A stretch of DNA of 64,000 bases from NCBI GenBank assembly GCA_001600615.1, contig BCKK01000003.1, forward strand, positions 236,093 to 300,092, in the 5' to 3' direction. The stretch is from Dioszegia crocea (Eukaryota > Basidiomycota > Tremellomycetes > Tremellales > Bulleribasidiaceae). The translations under genes and the position numbers were made by a program. How positions within the stretch are numbered: the stretch's first letter is position 1; every line of letters starts with the position of its first letter. Positions 11,806 through 20,793 of the stretch are shown in pieces. The notes beneath the pieces were generated by a model. That model worked only from the letters and a program-made list of their open reading frames with translations, was not told the origin of the DNA and did not search any database.

Positions 11806-12339
11806 TCAATAACGGAGAAATATGCCCTCAGATCGCATCCAATTCTGGAGGTTTCCGCTCATGCCCACAACCCTCTCAACTTGACCTTCAGTAAGCATAA
11901 GGGCAGACTCGATCGTCGAGACATCCTCAAACCTCAAAAGGTGTAAAGTGTGCTCCAACAGGATGCCGCAGGAAGCGAGCGCATTGAAAACGACCTCGTC
12001 GGTCTTAGCATCTGGATTGAGGCGATACAGCATCTGATCAATGTATGAAGCGAGACCTTCTTCATCAATGATGCGATCGACAGGCAGTAAGGAGGCTCGT
12101 AATTCGCACTTGATCATCTCGAGGTCGCATTCCGATACCGTGGCCCATGACGTGAAGGCGGTGAAGTTGAGGGCGCGGGGCGATGTTGGATCTTGAGGTT
12201 GTTTGCGTTTGCGTAACCAGTCAGTCAAGGCACAGACATCGTCTCGGTCCACAAAGCGCTTGGCGGACGTCTTGTCGTCTGCGCTGGGAATAGTGCCGGG
12301 AATGTAAGAACAGCACTCGGATTGGACCATGGCGAGCAA
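11806..12339 (-). CDS. Hypothetical protein, 177 aa, single exon
   Basis: A single uninterrupted frame from ATG at 12339 to 11806. It is a predicted soluble, alpha-helical, leucine-rich protein with no recognised domain. Residues around 75-130 (CDLEMIKCELRASLL, then SYIDQMLYRLNP) suggest an amphipathic helical core. An alternative start two codons in (Met4) is possible. The gene has no intron, which is unusual among the longer genes here, so it may be a young or lineage-specific gene. The 306-bp gap to the DUF1769 start and the 395-bp gap to the CorA gene hold nothing else I can support. Confidence 0.6.
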   Translation of the reverse strand: MLAMVQSECCSYIPGTIPSADDKTSAKRFVDRDDVCALTDWLRKRKQPQDPTSPRALNFTAFTSWATVSECDLEMIKCELRASLLPVDRIIDEEGLASYIDQMLYRLNPDAKTDEVVFNALASCGILLEHTLHLLRFEDVSTIESALMLTEGQVERVVGMSGNLQNWMRSEGIFLRY

Positions 12340-12734
12340 GGTGAGGGTGGTGCGTGAAGGATGGCAGCTTTCAGACTTAAGCTGGATTTAGAGGGGAATG
12401 TGAGGTGTGAGAACGTGGGGAGGGGGGGTCGCGGATGTTATATGCTCAGTTCAGCGATGGCGTGCGAAGACTTCAGGAAGCCGATCCTATCTGAAAGGAC
12501 GTTGACCAGTGGGGCTCCCTCGAGCAGAATCGGAGCCTCTTAAAGCTTCTATGATCTCCCCCTCAGAATCCGTCGACAGAGAATGAGTCAGTGTTCTGCC
12601 ACTCAATGAAAGTCAGTATCGTCAGATTCAACCGTTTGATACCGGATACATCAAGTAGAAGATGGACGAACCAGACATCAGACACTTCCTTTTGATATCT
12701 CTCGCGAAGACCACCCCTTCTCATTTCTTGACCT
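12340..12734. other. Intergenic
   Basis: Upstream region of the minus-strand orphan and 3' flank of the CorA gene. No exon or repeat was supported. Confidence 0.45.
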
Positions 12735-15700
12735 CTACTTCCACCCCCAATATCCATCCCACTGATTAGGCACCTCGACCCCTCTCTTCTCTGCAAACTT
12801 CCTCCGCGCAGTCCATCGCCACCATCGGACAAGCGCCACCATTGCGCATACTATGGCAAAGACAATAGCAACGATGACACCGAAAGTGATGAATCCTGCA
12901 GGATCGCCATTTTCGTCTAGATGTTCTTTGTCTCCATCACGGGGGACTCGGACGTTCATCCCGCCAAGACCTATTCAGTCAGCTTGAGTTCTGTCCGCCT
13001 GCCTAGTATTCAAGTCATAGATTGGACGTACCGGTTACGAGTTGTAGTGGAAGGATAGTAATCGTGACTACGGAGAGCACCAAAATGTGTGATGAGATGC
13101 CTCCTCGAGTGATTAAGAACGATACCTGCAGATGCGATAGGTAGGCGGGTTGACAGTGCGAGAGGATGTATTCGTAGTGCATCAGTGAGGTCTGTAGGAG
13201 GAGGATGTGGTCTGAGAAATCAGCAAGAGCCCTTCAGGCGTGCAGAGATGAGACTCACCCTCAACATCCCCAATATAAGCCTCAACGGCACTTCTCCCAC
13301 CGCCCAACTCCATATCTGCTCCACTCCTCCCTCGTCCTCTGCGCCCACCTACACCTTGCTGTCCAGCCCGTTTCCTCATTCGTCCAATAACCTGATGTTT
13401 CGTCCCCAACAATCGAGTCAGACCGGTGACGAGTCGTCTCAAATCTGTGATTCGACGCAACATGGTCGTACGGTCAAATATCGCCGGAGGGGGTTCATGG
13501 CGTTTTCGTACTGCCGACGAAATGGGTAAGAAGAATAATCGGAGATAGATGGCTTTATGAAGGATTTGGCGGAATCGCGAGGGAAAAATGTTAGGGAGTG
13601 GGGAGGGGAATGATGATTCCGGTAGGTGGGGAAGATGCACGCGGGAGAGATGATGTTTGATTCGGTACCGTAGTGGAGGTTTGGGAGAGGTGACGTTGCG
13701 TGATGATTCGGATTTAGGGGAGGGTGTGGTGAATCTTCCTAGATATCCAGGGAGAGGAGGAGATTTTTCACTGATCTCTGCTGACATCTTTGGTTGTTCC
13801 GGACTGGATGGATGGATCGGGGGCGAGTGTGAATCAGATGAGAGTGTAGTGGATCGCCTGGGCGCATGTCGGACAACAGCAGCCCTCGGGTCAACACTCG
13901 GATCGATGGTCAACGAATCGATATCGTCCACTTCGCCATCGACATATCGGATGAGTGGGAAGAAGGCATCGACGATACTGTCGATCAGACCATGTGCGAC
14001 CCAGTCGGAAGTGTGCTCGGCGCCTGCTCCGCCTGCAAGAGATAGGATCCGATCGCGGACTTTGTGCGTGTGCTTGGAGATATCCTCGTAGTGGAACTAT
14101 CCATCAGCAACGATATCAAACGTGACAGAAAGTACTCACACTGACGACACCATCCTCAAAAACGGCCAAATACACATTCACAGCTCCAACACCTACACCC
14201 TCCAATCCCTCCCTCCCTGGATTATCCTCCACAATCTCCACCTTCTCCCCATGCCTCCCTGCCAATTTACCCACAGCCCTGCCCATGCCCCATCCTCTTC
14301 GCCGACCCTCTTTCTGCTTCTCATTCTGAGTGACCAATTCCGGACTTCCGGCAGTCTGCCCACTCCCGCCCAAACCAACCTTCTCATCCTTCAGATCCGT
14401 ACTCCCCGAATCACCCGACATGGCCGGACTGGGCGTCCCATTTGTATTCTTCCCTATACTAGCGACGCTCCCAGTACCAGGCGTGTATTTGAAATACGTC
14501 TCGTCCAACGCTCGAATCACCACAAAGTAATAACCGAGCTTATCGAACATGTCGAGTTTCTCCCGAGGGTCCTGCTGGAGGACATCTTCGAGAGTGAGGG
14601 GGTGGAGTGAGAGAAGTTCGCCAATATCTCTCAGATCTTCCCATGTGGGACATGAGACGTCAAGCCACCATGCGCCCTGAGGTCTGGGCGGACCGGAGGT
14701 GGGGACGGGATTGGAGGGGAATGAAGAGAGGAGACGAGTAAGATTTGGGGCAGAAGCTGGAGAGGGAAGGTGGAGGAGGTCTGAAACCGATTTAGGCTTC
14801 GTAGCTGCCGCAGCGGCAGCGGCGGAGAATGTCATTGGCTGGGCGAGGCCAAGAGGAGAGGGTAAGGGTGTATTGAGGCGAATCGGAACGGCAGGATGGG
14901 CAAAGGATGTCTGACTCCGCTTAGCCATTGGGCGTCTAGGGTGACCCTTTCCTGATCCTCCTCGCGAAGGAGCAGGCGTTGGATTTGCTGACCCTAATAA
15001 GAGCCCATTCCTCACTCTTAACGCCTTGATCGCATCTAGAACCACCGGTAAACTCGGCGTAGAAATCACGCGATCTCCATCCCCTTCGCCTTCAGGTAAA
15101 AGAAGCGCAAACTCCCTCTTCCGAGGAATGTATTCCCGCCTCGGACCTTCCGGTGTGCTGTCGATGGATGAGCGCCGAGTGAGGGTCCGAGTGATCCGCC
15201 CAGCCATTGATATCTGCCGACGAGAACCTTGATGTCGAAGTTCATGTGGTCGATCGAGCCTCGAGCTGGTCAGAGAAGACGCAGAGCTCGCATCGCTTCC
15301 CCTCCTTACACCAATCCGCTCTCCCAGCCTTTCTAGCGCAGCGACTGTCCGCCTCCGTCCCCGCTCCAAATCGCTCACTATGCTCCAAGTGGAGCCACTG
15401 CTTGAGCTCTCAAATGTCACAGCATCCTCATCCACCCCCGCCTTTGCGTCGGTAGGGCCAGCAGTGGGATCCAATGTCGCGCCTCGGTAGACATCACCCT
15501 GACCAGTTTGCCAACCGCCCGTACTAGGTCCGGCGACCGAATCGGGTAGAGTCACATGTGGGACTCCATGTCGACGTTTCCGCCGTAATTTCGCAGGAGT
15601 GAGGAGTTCGGCGAACTCAGGTCGAGGTGACTGAGGGATAGGGAGAGGACGAGGTGAGCGATTGAGAATAGGAGAGAGGATAGGATCGGCAGGCGCCAGT

Positions 15701-15789
15701 GTATCTGATGGCAAAGGTAGGCCAGAGGTGACACCGGCTGTCATGGTAGGAGTCGCAAATGCAGCGATTGGGGAGAGTGAAGCTGGCAT
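12735..15789 (-). CDS. CorA-family Mg2+ transporter (Alr1/Mnr2-like), 967 aa
   Basis: Exons are 15789-14140, 14096-13259, 13211-13032 and 12970-12735. The cytoplasmic N-terminus (about 370 aa) is Ser/Pro/Arg-rich and disordered. The CorA core starts at PTWEDLRDIGELLSLHPLT and LEDVLQQDPREKLD, typical of the family, with a long Ser-rich insertion in the middle of the cytoplasmic domain. Two C-terminal membrane helices flank the pore. The signature GMN is at residues 893-895 in GLGGMNVRVP, and the second helix is about 916-939. The GMN motif and length (yeast Alr1 859, Mnr2 969) fit a plasma-membrane or vacuolar Mg2+ channel; which of the two cannot be decided here. The tail after the last helix is short and basic. 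Confidence 0.92.
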
Positions 15790-16597
15790 TGCGCGTCGTA
15801 GATCTGAGAGTCATGGGAGGATGACGATAGAGAGGATGGGGTAAGGACCGGGTCCGGCGTAGCTGTCCATCGGAGGAGGGTGGTGTGTTGAGGTCGGAAT
15901 TGGGTGGGACCCTCCTGCAGGATTGATTCTTTTTCGCTGATGAGTCGAATCTACTGTCTACAGCCTCTGTCTCCGTCTACGGGCAGCTCACATCCAAGCG
16001 GGTGGTAGTTGTATCGAGGGTAAAGTAAAAGAGGTGTCTAAAAGTGTGCTTTGGCAAAAATAGATACGGCAACAGTGACGGAACCAGTTTGACTCACGAA
16101 CGTGCATTACGTTAGCTTGCCGTAAGTGAGTGTTTCAGAATTAGTGGCGCCGGCCTGGCAGGAGTGGCGAGAGGTGGCGAGGCATACAGGTCCGGGACTG
16201 GCCAAAAGACGAGAAGCTTCGTCTGCGACGACATAAGGGATCAAAGGAACTCTCTATGATATGACGTGAGACTATATGCAATAGGTCTTCTGACCACGGG
16301 AACCCTGAGTTATGCAACCTGAGGCATGCTTCTTGTATCGCTGCATGCTCGCCGATCTGGCCGAAGATCCTGGGAAAAGAAGCATGAGCGTATACGCGGT
16401 TTTGCTTCTTCTCGAAGGCGGATAAGCACGGTTCTGGGGTCGACGAGGCCCTCGCGAGGCTCCCAGGTCCTGTTGCTTCGTTCGGTCACCAGTATGCTCG
16501 GTTCCGGCGAAGGACTTCGCCTTCAGATGATGTCATGATCATGTGCTCCGGGTCTCTCGCTCCTTGTTGGAACCTGGATACCGACTACCGAGTGAGA
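15790..16597. other. Intergenic, divergent promoter region
   Basis: This lies between the CorA start and the first small-paralogue promoter. It has scattered GAAGC/CTTC motifs but no exon I can support. Confidence 0.45.
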
Positions 16598-16603
16598 TAT
16601 AAA
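16598..16603 (+). promoter_or_regulatory. TATA box of small-paralogue gene 1
   Basis: TATAAA in the context gagataTAAAGAG, about 150 nt before the ATG at 16749. A C/T-rich leader follows, as in the two paralogues downstream. Most genes in this window lack such a clear TATA box. Confidence 0.55.
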
Positions 16604-16748
16604 GAGTACGCTGAACTCCCTTTTCTTCCTCTCAATCCAACTCAAAGTCACATTGCATCAAGTCTTCGATCACTTCGACTTCATACAATCCACTGAGTCT
16701 ACCCCCATCGACTTCCAAGCCTCTCGAGTCTCAACTCCTCGAGCCAAC

Positions 16749-17081
16749 ATGCCCCGATTTTTCTGCAAGCATGCCTCGAATGCGCCCTGCGACTACGATG
16801 TCTCGCACCAGTACAGCGATGCTCAATCGTTCGTCGTTCTCTCCCGAACCAATCAGCGCACAAAGACTGCTTTCGAGCTGTGGGTGGAGACCTAGGATGG
16901 GTGGGGTGCGAATGTCGACAATGTTCTTCAGTCGACGAATGCGCCACATTCCCTGTGCTGGCTCAAGTCTGCCATCGACTCCAACAATGCAGGAGATGGT
17001 CAAAAGCTCGAGAACGCTGTGAAGGAGGCTGCGGCCAAAGCGAATCGCGATGGACCACATCATACATCGTACGAGAAGTGA
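16749..17081 (+). pseudogene. Small Cys-containing paralogue 1, interrupted by in-frame TAG
   Basis: The frame from ATG 16749 runs 48 codons to TAG at 16893-16895, then stays open in the same frame for 61 more codons to TGA at 17079-17081. Both halves look like protein. The part after the stop aligns with paralogues 2 and 3: here ELWVET-stop-DGWGANVDNVLQS ... SLCWLKSAI, in paralogue 2 VYIARPDVWTAVLDTI, in paralogue 3 VYVEQDSTALNVRTALE ... SLCALRALL. Conservation across the TAG argues for a recent nonsense mutation or stop readthrough rather than two genes. No plausible intron removes the TAG, since the nearest GT...AG pair spans only 16 nt. The N-terminus has Cys and His residues (FFCKH, APCDYD). 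No signal peptide. Function unknown. Confidence 0.55.
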
Positions 17082-18073
17082 TCACAAGGAGAAGTGGATC
17101 CAGAGGGCTCAGGCAACCTGCATGACTGCAGCGAGAAGGTAAAAGGATCAAGTGTTGTTTAGCTTTATCTATAGGCGTACGTTGTGATATATGAAAGTCT
17201 GCACATCGCGATCTCCGGAGTCCTGAAGACTTGGGTATATAGAAGCCCTGGACTTCAGACTCTCATCACAAATCCCAGGAAATACGGAGTTTGCAAACAC
17301 ACAGACACAGTCACTCCATAATTTTCTTACTGATGAGGTACCAAGGTAAGGGCCCGGGTAGGAGCGATTGATCCGGAGTGGCGAAAGGCCTTCGAGCTGG
17401 ATGGTTATAAATCTGCTTCGAGTAGAAGTGCCAGAAGCTTCAGCGTCTGTCGATCTCGATCGTGTACTCGTAGGTTCTCAGTATTAGAGGATATACATTC
17501 AGAGACCATCACTCACGGAAGGCATATCTCTGCTTCTGTCTTGGCTCAGACGTGGACGTTACACGGCCTGCCAGCACAGTTGAGACAGAAGCATATGAAG
17601 AAGCACCAAACACGTCTTCTCTGGAGTACGCTTCTCGCCACATCACGCAGTGCTTCTTCGATTCTTCCTGCCTTTGACCTTTCCGATGTCGTTCCCGGAA
17701 GCTGAAACGTACATATCAGCTCTAATGTCTCGACACGCAAGCATCAGGCTGGGCCGCAGGCGGAAACTATACCTAGATCTGATCGGCTTGATCTTCTGAC
17801 CAGGCTCTGATGCAGTGCCAACCGCGAGAGAGCTAGACGACTGTAGCTTTTGATAAGATAGGGCTGAAGTTATGACCAAGCTTCTTCAGATCCCCTTATA
17901 TCTGCTCATCCAACTGATACATGTTTCGATCGGCTGCGGGTTCCTCGGCCGCCTGACGCATTTAAGTGCACGTGTAGCTCAGTGACCAGCTCTTTTGACC
18001 GAATCAAGAAACACAAAGTATACCTTCGGCTTCTCTCATTGGCGTGCGTTCGTACCTTGCAAAACCTTGCTGT
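17082..18073. other. Intergenic between small paralogues 1 and 2
   Basis: Besides the duplicated segment at 17590-17690, this contains a TATATAG at about 17236-17242 followed by a leader-like sequence and an ATG at 17332 that runs straight into GTAAGG. It could be a fourth, decayed promoter-gene unit, but no coding sequence is supported. Confidence 0.35.
17590..17690. repeat. Diverged duplicate segment A upstream of paralogue 2
   Basis: About 100 bp here resemble 18965-19062. They share an exact 26-nt core (17650-17675 versus 19024-19049) and spaced matches such as GAAGC and CGCTTCT blocks. Both copies sit upstream of a small-paralogue gene. In the minus frame both translate to similar peptides (KAGRIEEA...), so an antisense coding origin cannot be excluded. 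Confidence 0.6.
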
Positions 18074-18080
18074 TATATAA
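18074..18080 (+). promoter_or_regulatory. TATA box of small-paralogue gene 2
   Basis: TATATAA about 125 nt before the ATG at 18204, followed by a C/T-rich leader. Confidence 0.5.
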
Positions 18081-18203
18081 TCATCAGCCTGTGGAGGACT
18101 ATCTTCTCTCTCAGACCATCAACCTTCCCAGTCGCTTTATGCGAATCAGAATCCAACTCCAATCTACGTCAATTCAAAGCTCCATACCCCAAGACGCTTC
18201 AAC

Positions 18204-18557
18204 ATGCGCTACCCGTCTTTCTCCGATTGTACCGGCACCAACTCTCCCTCCCATGTCGATGGTTGCCCCTACACGGTCGAGATTGACAGGACGCCTGACG
18301 CCGACCAATGCATTCTGATCAATACCAACGATGTCGCGGAAGGGGGTGAGTGCGGGATGCAGGTCTATATCGCGCGCCCTGATGTCTGGACGGCTGTCTT
18401 GGACACCATTGGGAACAGCGGCAGGACTTCGAACTGCTCCATGAGGCAGGAACTTCACAGTCGGACTCCAAGCTTGTATCTGATGGCGAATGCGCTGGCT
18501 ATGCTCATGCAGACGAAGGAGCAGGAGGAGCTTGCAAGGGCAAGACGGCCTTATTAG
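18204..18557 (+). CDS. Small Cys-containing paralogue 2, 117 aa
   Basis: Single exon with TATA box and long C/T-rich leader. The N-terminal 25 residues contain Cys at FSDCTGT and DGCPYTV, then ADQCILI and GGECGMQVYI, so four Cys fall in the first 50 residues. The region around VYIARPDVWTAVLDTI aligns with paralogues 1 and 3. The C-terminus is helical and charged (KEQEELARARRPY). No secretion signal or membrane segment is visible, so it is probably cytosolic or nuclear. I do not recognise the family. The TATA-driven single-exon architecture is typical of strongly inducible fungal genes (inference). Confidence 0.65.
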   Translation: MRYPSFSDCTGTNSPSHVDGCPYTVEIDRTPDADQCILINTNDVAEGGECGMQVYIARPDVWTAVLDTIGNSGRTSNCSMRQELHSRTPSLYLMANALAMLMQTKEQEELARARRPY

Positions 18558-18964
18558 GGCCTTGCTCAGTACAGACAGTCGGAGGTGGCAACGGTCATTC
18601 TGGATCGAGTGCAAATGTCTGGCTGCCATCGGCTGAAAGTTTACTATATCATGCATGCTGTTTCGCGTATATGTATGGTAAATGGTTTGCTCCACTCTCA
18701 ATAATGACTATACTCTGTATGAGGAGATGAAATTGTTGGCACGGGGTGCTGGTGAGCTTAGCCCTTGTGGAGGATGAGTGGCGAAAGATTGGCGCCAGTG
18801 AGTGGCGTGCTTGTACAATAAGGCCGGCAAAGGAGCGTAGAAAGCAAGGGAGGTTGCCTCAACCACGCAGACTACCCAAGGTCTCAAAGTCGGGATCATG
18901 GTCGACGACGGTGGGCATGCTTCTGTATCTCTCAAAACAGGAAGCCCCCGGCATATTCGGTTCG

Positions 18965-19062
18965 ACGCAGAAGTAAGAAGCGCTCAACACGATTTCTCGG
19001 AAGAACGCTTCTTATAACACTCCGTGCTTCTTCGATTCTTCCTGCCTTTCCGGCGTCAATCC
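18965..19062. repeat. Diverged duplicate segment B upstream of paralogue 3
   Basis: Partner of 17590-17690, with the identical 26-nt core at 19024-19049. It lies 240-380 bp before the TATA box of paralogue 3, which supports an origin by tandem duplication of a gene plus its upstream region. Confidence 0.6.
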
Positions 19063-19281
19063 CGAAATTTGAAACGCGTGTCAGCTCGAGTGGGACGGAC
19101 AGAACCTGACCAGAAGCATTATATATACCTTTCACATTTTTTTTATCAGAACCTTTTGTCCCCCGGACCGAGGACCAAAGTGCTTCGATCGAAGTTCAGA
19201 ACCTAGCTTGACCTGTCTTCCAGTCTTCTTTCACAGTCTCGCCACTGATCACGTCACCGGTCTGTCTCTTCGGGCGAGACG

Positions 19282-19289
19282 TATATAAA
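19282..19289 (+). promoter_or_regulatory. TATA box of small-paralogue gene 3
   Basis: TATATAAA, 131-138 nt before the ATG at 19420, the clearest TATA element in the window. Confidence 0.6.
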
Positions 19290-19419
19290 GTGGTCTCAAA
19301 AAGGTGTCTGCTCATCATCGCTACATCGTCCTCAATCTCTACAATCATCCACACAATAAACTTTTCACCAGATCCTACCCCACAAGCACCAGACCCCTCG
19401 CAGACATTCCCAGATCAGC

Positions 19420-19698
19420 ATGTCGCGAAGCAATTGTTCAGACGGCCACGACGCCGCATACTGTCCTTCCCAAGCTTCAACTACATCGGGTCAGCGTCAA
19501 TTCCAAGTCACTGGCCCGCGCCAGGGCATTGTATACGTTGAGCAGGACTCGACGGCTCTCAATGTCCGCACCGCTCTCGAGGACAACGGGAGTGCATTGT
19601 CACTGTGCGCACTCCGAGCGCTGCTCAAGGCCCGTGGCGGTGTGGCCCGGGCCGATGCCGGGTTCTTCGATACGTTGGTGGCGGAGCAGACCCAGTAG
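19420..19698 (+). CDS. Small Cys-containing paralogue 3, 92 aa
   Basis: Single exon, third member of the local array. The N-terminus has Cys/His (SNCSDGHDAAYC). The central VYVEQDSTALNVRTALE and the following SLCALRALLKA match the other two members in spacing and hydrophobic pattern. It is shorter at the C-terminus than paralogue 2. No signal peptide. Expression is probably strong or inducible given the promoter layout. Family and role unknown. The 500 bp downstream contain no supported gene. Confidence 0.65.
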   Translation: MSRSNCSDGHDAAYCPSQASTTSGQRQFQVTGPRQGIVYVEQDSTALNVRTALEDNGSALSLCALRALLKARGGVARADAGFFDTLVAEQTQ

Positions 19699-20252
19699 GA
19701 AGTCGGAGTGCGAAGTGAGGAGGCCCGTTGGGTCTTCACGGGCGACGAGACAGAAGCAGAGATGGCGATTCTTTGAGCAGGGCCAGGCTTCGTAGTCAGT
19801 ACTTTATCCACCACAGATGTCTATATCCATGCAGGAGTTTTTCCGATGTCGCTCGGCTCCGACTAGTGCCATAGGATCGCGACAGTCAATGAGGAGGAGC
19901 CCAGTGGTGTCAAGGCTTACGGAAGCTCTGCCACCTCCAATTCGGTCACTACGTTTCTGGATTGAGAACCTAGAACAGAGCCTCAATGAACTTTCTAAAC
20001 AACCGTCATCCTGAAGCCGCCCTAGGAGAGAGAGGGAAGTTAGTCATTTAAGTATCAAATGGCTTGTGGGCCGCAAGCGCAGAAAGAGACGAGCGTAGCT
20101 TGAATGACGTCCTGAAAGTACTGCATAGGCTACTTGGACAGTACGACGTATGTACGCGCATACTCCCCCCTGTACTTATGTCTGTGCCAGCGCTCCTTAG
20201 TCAATGACTAACCTACTGTGATAGCGCGTAATGAATAATAGGTGGCCGGAGG
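19699..20252. other. Intergenic
   Basis: Downstream of paralogue 3. Short open frames are present but none has protein-like features or splice support. Confidence 0.4.
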
Positions 20253-20597
20253 CTAGTCAGATCTTAGAGGGTGACTTGCAGCTTGGTTCCCAGATGCACA
20301 GTCCAGAAGCGGGTCTGAGTTACGAGTAGTCCTTGATTTCGATCTGTCAGGAGAGTTTAGAATTGTCAATGAATCATGCTGAGGGTCACGAGGGGGTGGG
20401 TATCGAACCGAGCTTGGCATACGTATGTGTTGACCTTCCCCTTGAAGCGCATCCTCAAGGGACGTACCATGGCGTTGTTCCTGACCTCCAGCATGTTCCA
20501 CATGTGCCCCTGTGACTGTTTGACCCCGCTTCTCCATTGACTGGTCAGTAATTACTTCGTCAGCACGACTTTCTTCAGTTGCCGATTTGCCAGACAT
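20253..20597 (-). CDS. Possible small hydrophilic protein (114 aa unspliced)
   Basis: An open frame from ATG 20597 starts MSGKSATEESRADEV and is very hydrophilic (Glu, Gln, Arg, His). GTACGT at about 20470 and a following CCAAG could define a 55-nt intron that would shorten and change the C-terminus. The start lies about 200 bp downstream of the end of the next gene on the same strand, enough for a small promoter. No family recognised. It could be a stress-type disordered protein or a chance frame. Confidence 0.3.
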   Translation of the reverse strand: MSGKSATEESRADEVITDQSMEKRGQTVTGAHVEHAGGQEQRHGTSLEDALQGEGQHIRMPSSVRYPPPRDPQHDSLTILNSPDRSKSRTTRNSDPLLDCASGNQAASHPLRSD

Positions 20598-20793
20598 GCC
20601 ATAAGCCCAAAGTCAGTTGTCGCATCAGTCCACCCTCCACATATGTTGCACAGCCCACAATCAATGCCTGTCGATTTCGGAGACACAAGATACGACAGCG
20701 TATAGATCCAGATCCAAGATTTCCCCGCCTCCCTGCCGAGCTGGCTAACCCGCACCGCTTCACCCTCTCTCCCCTCCTATACTTCCACACAGA

